The position numbers were made by a program, and so were the translations under genes. The notes beneath the pieces are model-generated. The model made no database searches. It had not been told where the DNA came from and worked only from the letters and a program-made list of their open reading frames with translations. Shown piece by piece: positions 43,829 through 54,726 of a DNA stretch of 64,000 nt (its first letter is position 1; each line of letters opens with the position of its first letter). The stretch spans positions 186,001 through 250,000 of the forward strand of contig NZ_JAQKQJ010000018.1 in NCBI RefSeq assembly GCF_029109325.1, in the 5' to 3' direction. Origin of the DNA: Nodosilinea sp. PGN35. GTDB taxonomy: Bacteria; Cyanobacteriota; Cyanobacteriia; Phormidesmidales; Phormidesmidaceae.

Positions 43829-45304
43829 ATGAAAATTCTTTTTGTGGCGGCAGAAGCAGCACCCCTAGCTAAGGTTGGCGGCATGGGGGATGTGGTGGGC
43901 TCCCTGCCCAAGGTGCTGCGCAGCATGGGCCACGACGTGCGCATCTTTATGCCCTACTACGGCTTTTTGCCCGACAAGGTAGACATCCCCGAGGAGCCGG
44001 TGTGGAAAGGCACCGCCATGTTTAACGACTTTGCGGTGTACGAGACCACCCTGCCTGAGTCGGACGTGCCGGTGTACCTGTTTGGCCACCCCGCCTTTGA
44101 CCCCCGCAAGGTCTACGGCGGCGACGACGAGGCCTGGCGGTTTACCTTTTTTGCCAACGGTGCCGCCGAGTTTGCCTGGAACTACTGGAAGCCCCAGATC
44201 ATGCACTGCCACGACTGGCACACGGGCATGATTCCGGTGTGGATGCAGCAGTCGCCCGACATCAGCACGGTGTTTACCATCCACAACCTGGCCTACCAGG
44301 GGCCGTGGCGGTGGGAGCTGGAGCGCATTACCTGGTGCCCGTGGTACATGCAGGGCCACAACACCATGGCGGCGGCGGTGCAGTCTGCCGATCGCGTCAA
44401 CACGGTGTCGCCCACCTACGCCCGGCAGATTCAAACCGCCGATTACGGCGAGGAGCTAGAGGGGCTGCTGTCGTTTATCAGCGGCAAGCTGAGCGGCATT
44501 CTCAACGGCATCGATGATGAGTCCTACGACCCGGCCACCGACCGCTACATCGTCAAGAATTTCACCCCCAACAGCCTGGAAAACCGCCGCGCTAACAAGG
44601 TGGCGATTCAGGAGGAGCTGGGCCTGGAGGTAAACTCAAAGGCTTTTTTGGTGGGCCTGGTGGGTCGCCTGGTGGAGCAGAAAGGGCTAGATCTGATTCT
44701 GCAAATTTTGGATCGGTTTTTGTCGTACACCGACGCGCAGTTTATTTTGCTGGGCACGGGCGATCGCTACTACGAAACCCAGCTCTGGCAGATGGCCAGC
44801 CGCTACCGGGGCCGGATGGCCACCTACCTGCTCTACAGCGAGGGGCTGGGCCGCCGCATCTACGCCGGGGCCGACGCCTTCCTCATGCCCTCCCGGTTTG
44901 AGCCCTGCGGCATCAGCCAGATGATCGCCATGCGCTACGGCTGCATTCCCATCGTGCGCAACACTGGGGGGCTGGTGGATACGGTGCAGCACCACGACCC
45001 CGAGCACCACGCGGGCACGGGCTACACCTTCGATCGCTACGAGCCACTGGATCTGTTTACCTGCATGATTCGCGCCTGGGAGGGCTACCGCTTTAAGGAT
45101 GCCTGGCGCGAGCTGCAACAGCGGGCTATGGCCCAGGACTTTAGCTGGGACAAGTCGGCAGTGGACTACATCAAGCTCTACAGCGACATGCTGGGGCTCG
45201 ACTACCAAACTCAGCTGGCACCGGCCAAGCCAGAGCTGGCTCTGCCTGCTACAAAGCAGGCGGCGGACAAGGAGAGTTTACCCCAGTCACCCTTGCCGAA
45301 GTAG
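43829..45304 (+). CDS. glgA: Glycogen synthase (ADP-glucose)
   Basis: 491 residues, GT5 family. The ADP-glucose-binding KVGGMGD starts at K15, and the C-terminal Rossmann domain has LVGRLVEQKGLDLI and the nucleotide-binding MPSRFEPCGISQMIAMRYG and GGLVDTV blocks. It extends glycogen alpha-1,4 chains. ATG at 43829. Cyanobacteria often have two glgA types, and which type this is was not resolved. Confidence 0.96.
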   Translation: MKILFVAAEAAPLAKVGGMGDVVGSLPKVLRSMGHDVRIFMPYYGFLPDKVDIPEEPVWKGTAMFNDFAVYETTLPESDVPVYLFGHPAFDPRKVYGGDDEAWRFTFFANGAAEFAWNYWKPQIMHCHDWHTGMIPVWMQQSPDISTVFTIHNLAYQGPWRWELERITWCPWYMQGHNTMAAAVQSADRVNTVSPTYARQIQTADYGEELEGLLSFISGKLSGILNGIDDESYDPATDRYIVKNFTPNSLENRRANKVAIQEELGLEVNSKAFLVGLVGRLVEQKGLDLILQILDRFLSYTDAQFILLGTGDRYYETQLWQMASRYRGRMATYLLYSEGLGRRIYAGADAFLMPSRFEPCGISQMIAMRYGCIPIVRNTGGLVDTVQHHDPEHHAGTGYTFDRYEPLDLFTCMIRAWEGYRFKDAWRELQQRAMAQDFSWDKSAVDYIKLYSDMLGLDYQTQLAPAKPELALPATKQAADKESLPQSPLPK

Positions 45305-45429
45305 GAGCTTTAGAACTGTCAGGGCACTGGTTATCGCAAACCAATCGGGGCGCTGGTGTCTGTCACAGGTGAGCTATCAGTAGTCTAGAAAGTGTGGCAG
45401 ATTAGATGTTCTGATTCCACGAGGCATCT

Positions 45430-46722
<1,293 letters not shown>

Positions 46723-46724
46723 GG

Positions 46725-47984
46725 ATGGTCTTGGGAGGCAACGATGGGGTGGTGGGCGGTGCCCACCCTACGGTGAGCTATTTGCTGAGTTCGCAGGCGG
46801 TGCGCGATCGCACCCGCGCCCTCTTTGTCCTGGCCGAGGCCGATCGGCTCCAGCACTGGCGCTACCACCGGTCGGCCCTGCCCGCCGCCGCCGATTACGT
46901 TCTGGCGGTGATGCAGCAGCAGTACCCGGCGGGCGATGTGCCCTTTCACTCGCGCTGGCGGCACTTTGAGGTGGCGGGGCGATCGCGCCTGGATCTCCTA
47001 GAACCCCAGCTATCGGCCCTGGAGCCCCTGGAGCAGGCCCGGCTTAAGGTCGATCTGGCGATCACCAGCGTGCTGCTGGATGCGGGGGCGGGCAGTCGGT
47101 GGCGGTACGTGGAGCCAGGGACGAAGCTGGAGTTTGCCCGTTCGGAGGGGTTGGCGATCGCCAGCTTCCACGCCTTTGCGTCGGGGCTGTTCTCCAGCCA
47201 GCCCGATGCTCCCTGGCAGGCCGATGCGATCGCACTGGCGACACTCACCGCCCGTGACCTGGCCCAGGCCTTTCAGGTGCACAGCGACAATCCACTACTG
47301 GGGCTGGAAGGACGAGTCGCCCTGCTGCAAAAGCTGGGCCACGCCCTGCACCAGCAGCCTCAGTTCTTTGGGGTTGAGCTGCCTCGACCCGGCAACCTGG
47401 TGGATTACTGGCTCGCGCAGGCGACGGATAACACACTGTCTGCCCCCACTCTTTTGCAAACCGTCCTCCGGGGCCTTGGCCCCATCTGGCCGGGGCGGGT
47501 GGAGCTGGCGGGAGTGAACCTGGGCGACGTGTGGCCCCATCCCCAGCTGCCGGATACTGGCCCCGGCAGCAACCTGGTGCCCTTCCACAAGCTCTCCCAG
47601 TGGCTCACCTACTCGCTGCTGGAACCCCTGCAAGACCTGGGCCTGACCATTACCGACCTCGACCAGCTCACCGGCCTGGCAGAATACCGCAACGGTGGGT
47701 TGTTTGTAGACTGCGGTGTGCTCAGCCTGAAAGATCCCGCCGCCGCCGCCACTGCCCATGTCCCAGGCTCTCCTCTGATTGTCGAATGGCGGGCCCTCAC
47801 CCTATGCCTGCTTGACGACCTGGCCGCCCATCTGCGCCAAACCCTGGGCATGGATGCCGCCACCCTGCCCCTGGCAAAAATTCTTCAGGGGGGCACCTGG
47901 ACAGCGGGCCGCCAGATCGCGGCGACAAAACGCCCCGGCGGCGGCCCACCGATTCATTTGGCTAGCGACGGCACGGTATTTTAG
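46725..47984 (+). CDS. urc4: URC4/DUF1688 uracil catabolism protein
   Basis: 419 residues. The DUF1688 family features are clear: RTRALFVLAEADRLQHWRYH, WRHFEVAGRSRLDLL, GSRWRYVEPGT..FARSEGLAIASFHAF, VPFHKLSQWLTYSLLEPL and the C-terminal GGPPIHLASDGTVF. URC4 is required for uracil breakdown in the yeast URC pathway; its chemistry is not well established. The ATG at 46725 lies two bases after urc1, but residues before YLLSSQAV are encoded by a dispersed GGTGGGC..GCCCACC palindrome, so GTG at 46773 is an alternative start. Confidence 0.85.
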   Translation: MVLGGNDGVVGGAHPTVSYLLSSQAVRDRTRALFVLAEADRLQHWRYHRSALPAAADYVLAVMQQQYPAGDVPFHSRWRHFEVAGRSRLDLLEPQLSALEPLEQARLKVDLAITSVLLDAGAGSRWRYVEPGTKLEFARSEGLAIASFHAFASGLFSSQPDAPWQADAIALATLTARDLAQAFQVHSDNPLLGLEGRVALLQKLGHALHQQPQFFGVELPRPGNLVDYWLAQATDNTLSAPTLLQTVLRGLGPIWPGRVELAGVNLGDVWPHPQLPDTGPGSNLVPFHKLSQWLTYSLLEPLQDLGLTITDLDQLTGLAEYRNGGLFVDCGVLSLKDPAAAATAHVPGSPLIVEWRALTLCLLDDLAAHLRQTLGMDAATLPLAKILQGGTWTAGRQIAATKRPGGGPPIHLASDGTVF

Positions 47985-48211
47985 CCGTAGGGCATTGTGG
48001 GGCCACCGCTACGGCTTGCGACATAGCTTTTGCGCTGGGCTTCTGGGTTTGAATCGGTCTAAAGGCATAGGAAAAAACACCGTAAAGTCAGTCTCTAGCG
48101 ACCTACTAAAAAGCTGGCGATCGCTAACTATGGATGATGAAACGGGGCTTGCAGTGCTTTGCTTCACTGGCTAACCAGCTCCCTATCACTATTGAAAGCG
48201 TATTAAGACTA

Positions 48212-48574
48212 ATGATGAAATCTTTGAATTTGCTGGCTAAAGGGTTTGGTTTCTTTGCGATCGCCCTGTTGGGCTTGACCGCCTGCGACCAGCCCAACAC
48301 CGCCCAAACCGATCCCGCTGCGCCTGGCGCACCAGCGGCCCAAGACGCCCCGGCCAATCAAACCCTAAGCGCCGACGAGGCCGCCGATCGGGTCGAAGAT
48401 GCGCTGGACAGCCATGAAACCCTGGGCCGGTTTGACCTGGACGCCGATGACGAGGGCGATACGATTGTGCTGGAGGGCACAGTCGATCAGGCGGAGCAGA
48501 GCACGTTAGCCGAAGACGTGGCCAGGCAGACGGCTCCAGAATTTACAATTGTCAACCGTATCAACGTTCGATGA
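48212..48574 (+). CDS. BON-domain lipoprotein
   Basis: 120 residues. The signal peptide ends in lipobox LLGLTAC with C25. A short Pro/Ala-rich linker is followed by a BON domain (ADEAADRVEDALDSHETLGRFDLDADDEGDTIVLEGTVDQAEQSTLAEDVARQ). These domains bind membranes or lipids in the periplasm. ATG at 48212 (a second ATG follows directly). It is interposed between urc4 and upp. Confidence 0.85.
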   Translation: MMKSLNLLAKGFGFFAIALLGLTACDQPNTAQTDPAAPGAPAAQDAPANQTLSADEAADRVEDALDSHETLGRFDLDADDEGDTIVLEGTVDQAEQSTLAEDVARQTAPEFTIVNRINVR

Positions 48575-48680
48575 TCTAACGCCTGTTCAAACGCAGTAGC
48601 TGTTAGTCTAGCCTCGGCAGTGGAGCGCGATCGCCCTGCACCGCCGAGGCTCAGTTGTATCTGTCTAACCTCCAATCCCT

Positions 48681-49313
48681 ATGCCCGACCTGCACCTGAT
48701 CGATCATCCGCTGATTCAGCACAAGCTCACCCTGATGCGCCGGGCCGAGACCAGCACCGCAAAATTTCGCACGCTGCTGAAGGAAATTAGCCTGCTAATG
48801 GCCTACGAGGTGACGCGAGATCTGCCGCTGAAGCTCGAAACCATTCAAACGCCCATGGCCACCATGGAAGCGCCAGTGCTGGCCCCGGAGAAAAAGCTGG
48901 TCGTCGTGTCGATCATGCGGGCGGGGCAGGGCATTCTCGACGGCATTTTAGAGCTGATGCCCTCGGCGCGGGTGGGGCACATTGGCCTCTACCGCGACCC
49001 GCAGACCCTGCGGGTGATTGAGTACTTCTTTAAGGTGCCGGAGGATCTCTCAGACCGAGACGTGCTGGTGGTAGACCCGATGATCGCCACGGGCAATACG
49101 GCGGTGGCGGCGCTGTACCCGCTAAAGCAGGCCCAGCCGCGATCGCTGCGGTTTCTCTGCCTGCTGGCCGCCCCCGAAGGGGTGGCCCACTTTCACCGCG
49201 AGCACCCCGATGTGCCCCTCTACGCTGCCGCCGTAGATGAAAAGCTGGACGAGCGCGGCTATATTTTGCCGGGGCTAGGGGACGCAGGCGATCGCCTATT
49301 TGGCACCAAATAA
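48681..49313 (+). CDS. upp: Uracil phosphoribosyltransferase
   Basis: 210 residues. It makes UMP from uracil and PRPP, the route that feeds uracil into the URC pathway (Upp/URC6). Landmarks are VSIMRAGQGILDGI, the PRPP loop VVDPMIATGNTA and the C-terminal uracil site DERGYILPGLGDAGDR. ATG at 48681. Confidence 0.95.
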   Translation: MPDLHLIDHPLIQHKLTLMRRAETSTAKFRTLLKEISLLMAYEVTRDLPLKLETIQTPMATMEAPVLAPEKKLVVVSIMRAGQGILDGILELMPSARVGHIGLYRDPQTLRVIEYFFKVPEDLSDRDVLVVDPMIATGNTAVAALYPLKQAQPRSLRFLCLLAAPEGVAHFHREHPDVPLYAAAVDEKLDERGYILPGLGDAGDRLFGTK

Positions 49314-49594
49314 CTGTCACCTAAACGCGCCGACCCAGCCTGCCCATCCCTGAGCTTGACTGGGCCGATGCGGTCACACGGTCGCTGCTCCTGGGGGCGA
49401 AATCGGTACCTGGGTTGCTTTCGTAAAGCCACACTTCTGAGGGCAGGGTTTTTAAGGCAGGCTGGGCCTTAAATGAATCAGTATTTATTATCTAAAAACG
49501 CTGACATTATTGATTGAACTGTTTAATCTGAAATTCACTTTGTTAATAAATTGATTAAGATAATCACGGAGGTACTGTTGATTAGCCGATGCCT

Positions 49595-49783
49595 CTAGTC
49601 GGAGCCACGAAGACATGGCGTTAAGCAATGTAAAACGGTTCTAGCAATATTTACAATTCTTTGTAACGTTTTCTTTACTCGCGAAATGGCCTCAGGGCAA
49701 GGAATGTAGAATTTTGCGGCGGCGAAATATGTTCTCTGACGCACTAATTCACCTAACTTAATAGTTCTAAATCCCCCACTCAT
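49595..49783 (-). CDS. Possible small AT-rich protein
   Basis: 62 residues, ATG preceded by AAGGAG eight bases upstream. It is basic, with MSGGFRTIKLGELVRQRTYF and cysteines near the C-terminus, and lies in AT-rich DNA unlike its neighbours. No family is recognised. The good ribosome site is the only support. Confidence 0.4.
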   Translation of the reverse strand: MSGGFRTIKLGELVRQRTYFAAAKFYIPCPEAISRVKKTLQRIVNIARTVLHCLTPCLRGSD

Positions 49784-50254
49784 AATATTCTCCTTAACAT
49801 TCTTTTAAAGACGCCGAGAACGCTGTGGTCAATGGCGTTGGGGCGATCGCCGGGCCGGTCTGGCGATCGCTGCGCTGCGGATTTAGGAGTCTTCCGTGGA
49901 GGTCAGCGGGCTTTTTTCTCCCGTCTGCGACTTTGTCTGTTGTTGGCTAGACAACAGAGTTTTATTCGCGGCCAGTTAAAATGAGTTCACTCCCGCCGGG
50001 TGAGGAGGCAATTCGTTGCCCCAGCGCTGGGGAGTGAACCAATCCATGTTTGGGTTTGTTGGTAAAAATGTGGTGTAAATGTCTCAAACCATTGAGACTT
50101 AAGTTATCAACGTGTATGGCCGCTTGCCCTGGGTTGATTGACCCGAGGTAATGCGATCGCCCCTTGGGGCAATCTATGGCCATCGCGGCACCTGCTTCGA
50201 GCCTCCGGGCTGCCAGCGAATTCTTGTGTGATCACTACAGTATTAAGGGTTCCT
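49784..50254. other. Long leader region of glgP
   Basis: No gene is seen. It contains an inverted repeat with arms GTTCACTCCC (49985-49994) and GGGAGTGAAC (50030-50039), inside which CCCCAGCGCTGGGG is a 14-base palindrome, and a 7-base stem GTCTCAA/TTGAGAC at 50081-50098. These could be part of a structured leader or a small RNA upstream of glycogen phosphorylase. Confidence 0.5.
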
Positions 50255-52783
50255 ATGGCTAAGCAATCAATTCGTCTGCCCGAATCAACCATGCCGACAG
50301 AGGTGCCTCTGTCGCTGGGGACGGCAGATGTGGCGCTCGATGCTGAAGCGCAGGTCAGTCAAATTCAGCAGGCGCTGGTCAACAACCTGCGCTGGGTGCA
50401 GGGCAAAGATGAGCAGTTTGCCAACGCCCACGACTACTACACCGCCCTGGCCCACAGCGTGCGCAACCAGCTGCTGCAAAAGCGCATTCGCACCGCCAAA
50501 ACCTACGCCCAGGCGCGGGCTAAAAATGTCTATTACCTGTCTGCCGAGTTTCTCATGGGTCGCCAGCTCGGCAATGGCCTGATCAACCTGGGTATGTACG
50601 ACACCATGCGCCACGCCCTGGCCGACTGCGGCCTCGACCTCGACGAGCTGCTGGAGCGCGAGGCCGAACCGGGCCTGGGCAACGGCGGGCTGGGCCGCCT
50701 GGCCGCCTGCTTTATGGACTCGCTCACCACCCTCAACCTGCCTGCGGTGGGCTACGGCATTCGCTACGAGTTTGGCATTTTCACCCAGCTGATTCGCCAG
50801 GGCCACCAGGTCGAAGCCCCCGACAAATGGCTCAGCTACGGCAACCCCTGGGAAATCGCCCGCCCCGACTACCGGGTGGAGATCAAGTTTGGCGGCCACA
50901 CCGAGGTCTACAAAAAAGACGGTGACGACGACTACCAGGTGCGGTGGATTCCGGCCCAGACCGTGATTGGCATTCCCCACGATGTGCCCGTGCCCGGCTA
51001 CGGCACCGACAATGTCAACCTGCTGCGCCTGTGGAAGGCCGAGGCGGGCGAAGCCTTTGACCTCGACGCCTTTAACGCTGGCGACTATTTTGGGGCCGTG
51101 GCCAACAAGATGATCTCCGAGAACATCACCAAAGTGCTCTACCCCAACGACGAAACCCGCCAGGGCAAAGAGCTGCGGCTGCAACAGCAGTACTTCTTTG
51201 TGGCCTGCTCGCTGCAAGACATCATTCGTCTGCACCTGCGCGACCACGACAACCTCGAAGATTTAGCTGAATTTGCCGCCATTCAGCTCAACGACACCCA
51301 CCCGGCCATCGGCGTTGCCGAACTCATGCGCCTGCTGATCGACGACTACAACTTTGAGTGGGCCGCCGCCTGGCAAATCACCCAGCGCACCTTTGGCTAC
51401 ACCAACCACACCCTGATGCCCGAGGCCCTGGAGAAGTGGTCAGTGGATCTCTTTGGTAAGCTGCTGCCCCGACACCTCGAGATCATCTACGAGATCAACC
51501 ATCGCTTTTTGGCCCAGGTCAAGCTGCGCTACCCCAACGACCCCGATCGCCTCGAGCGCCTCTCGCTGATTGAAGAAGGCCCCGAGCGCCGGGTGCGAAT
51601 GGCCAACCTGGCCTGCGTCGGCAGCCACGCCATCAACGGCGTCGCCGCCCTGCACACCGAACTGCTCAAGCAGGAGGTGCTGCAAGACTTCTACGAGCTG
51701 TGGCCCGACAAGTTTAGCAACAAGACCAACGGCATTACCCCCCGCCGCTGGCTGTTGCAGTGCAACCCGCGCCTGGCCCAGCTGATCTCTGAAACCATCG
51801 GCGACAGCTGGATCACCAACCTCGACGACCTCAGGCAGCTAGAGGCCCACCTCGACAATGAGACCTTTCGCCATGCCTGGCAGGCCATCAAGCAAGAAAA
51901 CAAGTGGAACCTGGCCCGCTACATCCACGACACCCTGGGGCTAGAGGTCAACCCCGACTCGATGTTTGATGTGCAGATTAAGCGCATTCACGAGTACAAG
52001 CGGCAGCTGATGAACGTGCTGCACGTGGTCACCCTCTACAACCGCATGGTGCAAAACCCTGGGGATCACGTCGTGCCGCGCACGGTGATCTTTGGCGGCA
52101 AGGCGGCCCCCGGCTACGCTATGGCCAAGCTGGTGGTGAAGCTGATTAACGCCGTAGCCGATGTGGTCAACAACGACCCGGTTGTTAATGGGCGGCTGAA
52201 AGTAGTGTTTTTGCCCAACTACAACGTCTCCCAGGCCCAGCGCCTGTTCCCGGCCTCGGATCTCTCAGAGCAGATCTCGACCGCTGGTATGGAGGCATCG
52301 GGCACCGGCAACATGAAGTTTGCCCTCAACGGTGCCCTCACCATCGGCACCCTGGACGGCGCTAACGTCGAAATCCGCGAAGAGGTGGGGGCCGACAACT
52401 TCTTCCTGTTTGGCCTCACTACCGAGCAGGTGGCCGCCTGTAAGGCCGTGGGCCACAACCCGTGGTACTACTACGACACCAACCCCGAGCTGAAGCGCAC
52501 CCTCGATGCGATCGCCTCCGGCCTGTTCTCCCCCGAGAACCCCGACCTGTTTCTGCCCATTCTCGACTCGCTGCTGGTGGATGACCCCTACATGGTGATG
52601 GCCGACTTTGCCGCCTACGTGCAGTGCCAGGAGCACGTCAGCCGCACCTACGAAGACCGCGATCGCTGGGTGCGCATGGCCATACTCAACACCGCTCGCA
52701 TCGGCAAGTTCTCCGCCGATCGCACCATCGCCGACTACGCCCGCGAGATCTGGAAGGTGAAAGCAGTTCCTGTCGGGGAGTAG
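50255..52783 (+). CDS. glgP: Glycogen phosphorylase
   Basis: 842 residues, GT35. It releases glucose 1-phosphate from glycogen. The PLP-binding lysine is K688 in GTGNMKFALNGALTIGTLDGAN. The N-terminal catalytic half (VYYLSAEFLMGRQLGNGLINLGMYD, LGNGGLGRLAACFMDSL) is complete. ATG at 50255 is used; a second in-frame ATG lies 36 bases later. It sits 3' of upp on the same strand, behind a long structured leader. glgA lies about 5 kb upstream. Confidence 0.97.
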   Translation: MAKQSIRLPESTMPTEVPLSLGTADVALDAEAQVSQIQQALVNNLRWVQGKDEQFANAHDYYTALAHSVRNQLLQKRIRTAKTYAQARAKNVYYLSAEFLMGRQLGNGLINLGMYDTMRHALADCGLDLDELLEREAEPGLGNGGLGRLAACFMDSLTTLNLPAVGYGIRYEFGIFTQLIRQGHQVEAPDKWLSYGNPWEIARPDYRVEIKFGGHTEVYKKDGDDDYQVRWIPAQTVIGIPHDVPVPGYGTDNVNLLRLWKAEAGEAFDLDAFNAGDYFGAVANKMISENITKVLYPNDETRQGKELRLQQQYFFVACSLQDIIRLHLRDHDNLEDLAEFAAIQLNDTHPAIGVAELMRLLIDDYNFEWAAAWQITQRTFGYTNHTLMPEALEKWSVDLFGKLLPRHLEIIYEINHRFLAQVKLRYPNDPDRLERLSLIEEGPERRVRMANLACVGSHAINGVAALHTELLKQEVLQDFYELWPDKFSNKTNGITPRRWLLQCNPRLAQLISETIGDSWITNLDDLRQLEAHLDNETFRHAWQAIKQENKWNLARYIHDTLGLEVNPDSMFDVQIKRIHEYKRQLMNVLHVVTLYNRMVQNPGDHVVPRTVIFGGKAAPGYAMAKLVVKLINAVADVVNNDPVVNGRLKVVFLPNYNVSQAQRLFPASDLSEQISTAGMEASGTGNMKFALNGALTIGTLDGANVEIREEVGADNFFLFGLTTEQVAACKAVGHNPWYYYDTNPELKRTLDAIASGLFSPENPDLFLPILDSLLVDDPYMVMADFAAYVQCQEHVSRTYEDRDRWVRMAILNTARIGKFSADRTIADYAREIWKVKAVPVGE

Positions 52784-52795
52784 AAAGACAGGGAG

Positions 52796-52873
52796 TTTTG
52801 AGTTCTTAGTTTTGAGTTTTGAGTTATCGCAATCGTGGATTAATTCAAAACTCAATATTCAAAACTTAAAACT
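52796..52873. repeat. AT-rich inverted repeat between glgP and lspA
   Basis: Words GAGTTTTGAGTT on the left and AATTCAAAACTC on the right repeat several times and pair over about 35 bases with mismatches. It separates convergent genes and may end transcription on both strands. Similar TTTTGAATT words occur upstream of the MocR gene. Confidence 0.55.
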
Positions 52874-52876
52874 CTC

Positions 52877-53353
52877 TCACTCGCCTCGCTTCGGCGGTTC
52901 TCGCAGCGCTGCCACCAGCAGGCAGACGATGCCGATGTTGATGCACACATCGGCCACATTAAAGATGGGAAAGCGAATCAGGCGAAAGTCTAGAAAGTCG
53001 ATCACTTCGCCAAACAGCAGGCGATCGATGCCGTTGCCCAGTGCCCCGCTGAGAATTAGCCCATAGCCCACCTGCTCCCAGCGGTTGGGCAATCGGGCTT
53101 TGAGGCCCAGGGCAATCAGCCCCAGGCTGACCGCCAGCGACAGCCACTTGAGCCATTCGCCGTTGTTGCTAAACAGGCTGAAGGCCGCGCCGCTGTTGGT
53201 CACATAGGTAAAGTAAAACACCCCTGGCCAAATAGGCATTGAGTCAGGGGGCGTAGTCAGTTCAAAAGCTTGAGCTACCCAAAACTTAGTCAGCTGATCG
53301 AGGGCTAGCCCAACCCCAGCGGCGATCCAAAACCAACGATTGCGCAATCTCAT
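52877..53353 (-). CDS. lspA: Lipoprotein signal peptidase
   Basis: 158 residues with four hydrophobic segments. The catalytic aspartates are D110 in GNGIDRLLFGEVIDF and D135 in FPIFNVADVCINIG. It cleaves lipoprotein signal peptides after lipidation. The ATG at 53353 follows the bioY stop by four bases, so the genes are coupled. Confidence 0.95.
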   Translation of the reverse strand: MRLRNRWFWIAAGVGLALDQLTKFWVAQAFELTTPPDSMPIWPGVFYFTYVTNSGAAFSLFSNNGEWLKWLSLAVSLGLIALGLKARLPNRWEQVGYGLILSGALGNGIDRLLFGEVIDFLDFRLIRFPIFNVADVCINIGIVCLLVAALREPPKRGE

Positions 53354-53357
53354 GGGC

Positions 53358-53972
53358 CTAGTAAAACAACAGCTGCCGCAGCACCAGCGACAGCACCGCC
53401 ACCGCACACACTACCACCAGATGGCCCGGCAGCGGCAAAATTGAGTATCCCAGCAGCAGCTCCCAATAGGAAGCCGATACGGTCTGTAACCAGCCTAGCA
53501 GGGAGGCCAGAGTCAGGTAAAGAATGCCCAGTCCGTGAATAATACCCAGCCCACTCAGGCTGCTGAGGGCCAGCGTCTCTAGCTTGGGTGGGTTTTGAAA
53601 AGCCAGGTAGCCACACACCCACCCGGCGGGCACAAACCCGATTAAATAGCCAAAGCCGGGCTCGCGCACGTAGCTCAGCCCGCCCCCCTGGGTAAACACC
53701 GGAAACTCAAACACCCGAAACAGCGCTAGCCCCAGCACCAGGTAGGCAATCTGCGACAGCGCCGCCGCATTTTTGCCGCCGACACAGCCGGTGAGCAGCA
53801 CTGCCCCCACCTGAAAGCTCACCCCCAGCGACAGCAGCGCCATACCCGACTGCCCCCAGTTCCAGGGGGCGTTGAGGGTAAATGCCTCCATCCAGGTGGC
53901 CACAATGGTGAGAACCAGCCCGATTAAGGCCCACAGGAGTTCAAATGGTGCTAGCACTGGCGATGTCTTCAC
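53358..53972 (-). CDS. bioY: Biotin transporter S component BioY
   Basis: 204 residues, GTG start. About six membrane segments and the BioY signature GGGLSYVREPGFGYLIGFVPAGWVCGYL. It forms the substrate-binding part of an ECF-type biotin importer. lspA follows by four bases; this order is common in cyanobacteria. Confidence 0.85.
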   Translation of the reverse strand: MKTSPVLAPFELLWALIGLVLTIVATWMEAFTLNAPWNWGQSGMALLSLGVSFQVGAVLLTGCVGGKNAAALSQIAYLVLGLALFRVFEFPVFTQGGGLSYVREPGFGYLIGFVPAGWVCGYLAFQNPPKLETLALSSLSGLGIIHGLGILYLTLASLLGWLQTVSASYWELLLGYSILPLPGHLVVVCAVAVLSLVLRQLLFY

Positions 53973-54073
53973 CCGTTGCGGCAGAATTCAGACATTCACA
54001 TTAGCAGGGTTTGCCAGACTGGACACGGGTCAGCGGAAAGATTTCTGCCGGTCAGCGGGGCGGCAACTGCACC

Positions 54074-54487
54074 TCAGTCGCGGACGTTACCGCGCAGAGC
54101 TTTGACCTGCCCGCGCCGGGCTTTGCTCTCCAGGCGTTTTTTCTTAGCGCTTTTGGAGGGCTGGGTGGGTTTGCGCTTTTTTGAGGTAATGGTGACGCTT
54201 TGAACCAGCGCCTTGAGGCGATCGAGGGCGTCGGCTTTGTTTTGCTCCTGGGTGCGGTGCTGCTGGGCCTTAATGATGACAATGCCCTCTTTAGTAATGC
54301 GGCTGTCGTTGAGGTTGAGCAGGCGCTCTTTGTAGAGGGGCGACAGGGAAGAGGCGTGAATATCGAAGCGCAGGTGAATAGCGGTGGCTACTTTGTTCAC
54401 GTTTTGGCCCCCCGCCCCTTGGGAGCGAACGGCGCTCAGCTCAATGTCGCTGAGGGGAATGGCGGTGCGTTTGGTGATTTGCAGCAT
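54074..54487 (-). CDS. arfB: Ribosome rescue factor ArfB (YaeJ)
   Basis: 137 residues. The peptide-release GGQ motif is at residues 26-28 (RSQGAGGQNVNK) and the C-terminal tail is rich in Lys and Arg (KKRKPTQPSKSAKKKRLESKARRGQ), which enters the empty mRNA channel of stalled ribosomes. It lacks the codon-recognition domains of RF1/2, so it is a stand-alone rescue hydrolase. ATG at 54487. Confidence 0.93.
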   Translation of the reverse strand: MLQITKRTAIPLSDIELSAVRSQGAGGQNVNKVATAIHLRFDIHASSLSPLYKERLLNLNDSRITKEGIVIIKAQQHRTQEQNKADALDRLKALVQSVTITSKKRKPTQPSKSAKKKRLESKARRGQVKALRGNVRD

Positions 54488-54726
54488 CAGCAGAGGGCAA
54501 CTCGCAATGGCACAGGCAGATGATCGGGCGCTGCCTGACGCAGGAAGGTCTCTTTACTCAATGTAGCAGCGCAATGGGAACCATGCCCCGGCGGAGAGTA
54601 CCAGTACAGGGGGATAATCCATGGTGGAGCGTTCGAAGGTGCCCGATCGCGGAGCTAGAGATGCAAAGCCTTGATTGAAGCGATAAAGTTCTTGACTACA
54701 ATGCTGATATCCCTGCGCTAAATAGG

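Noticed and set aside
50285..51247. 320-residue reading frame antisense to glgP
   Set aside because: Shadow of a certain gene, no recognisable domain.
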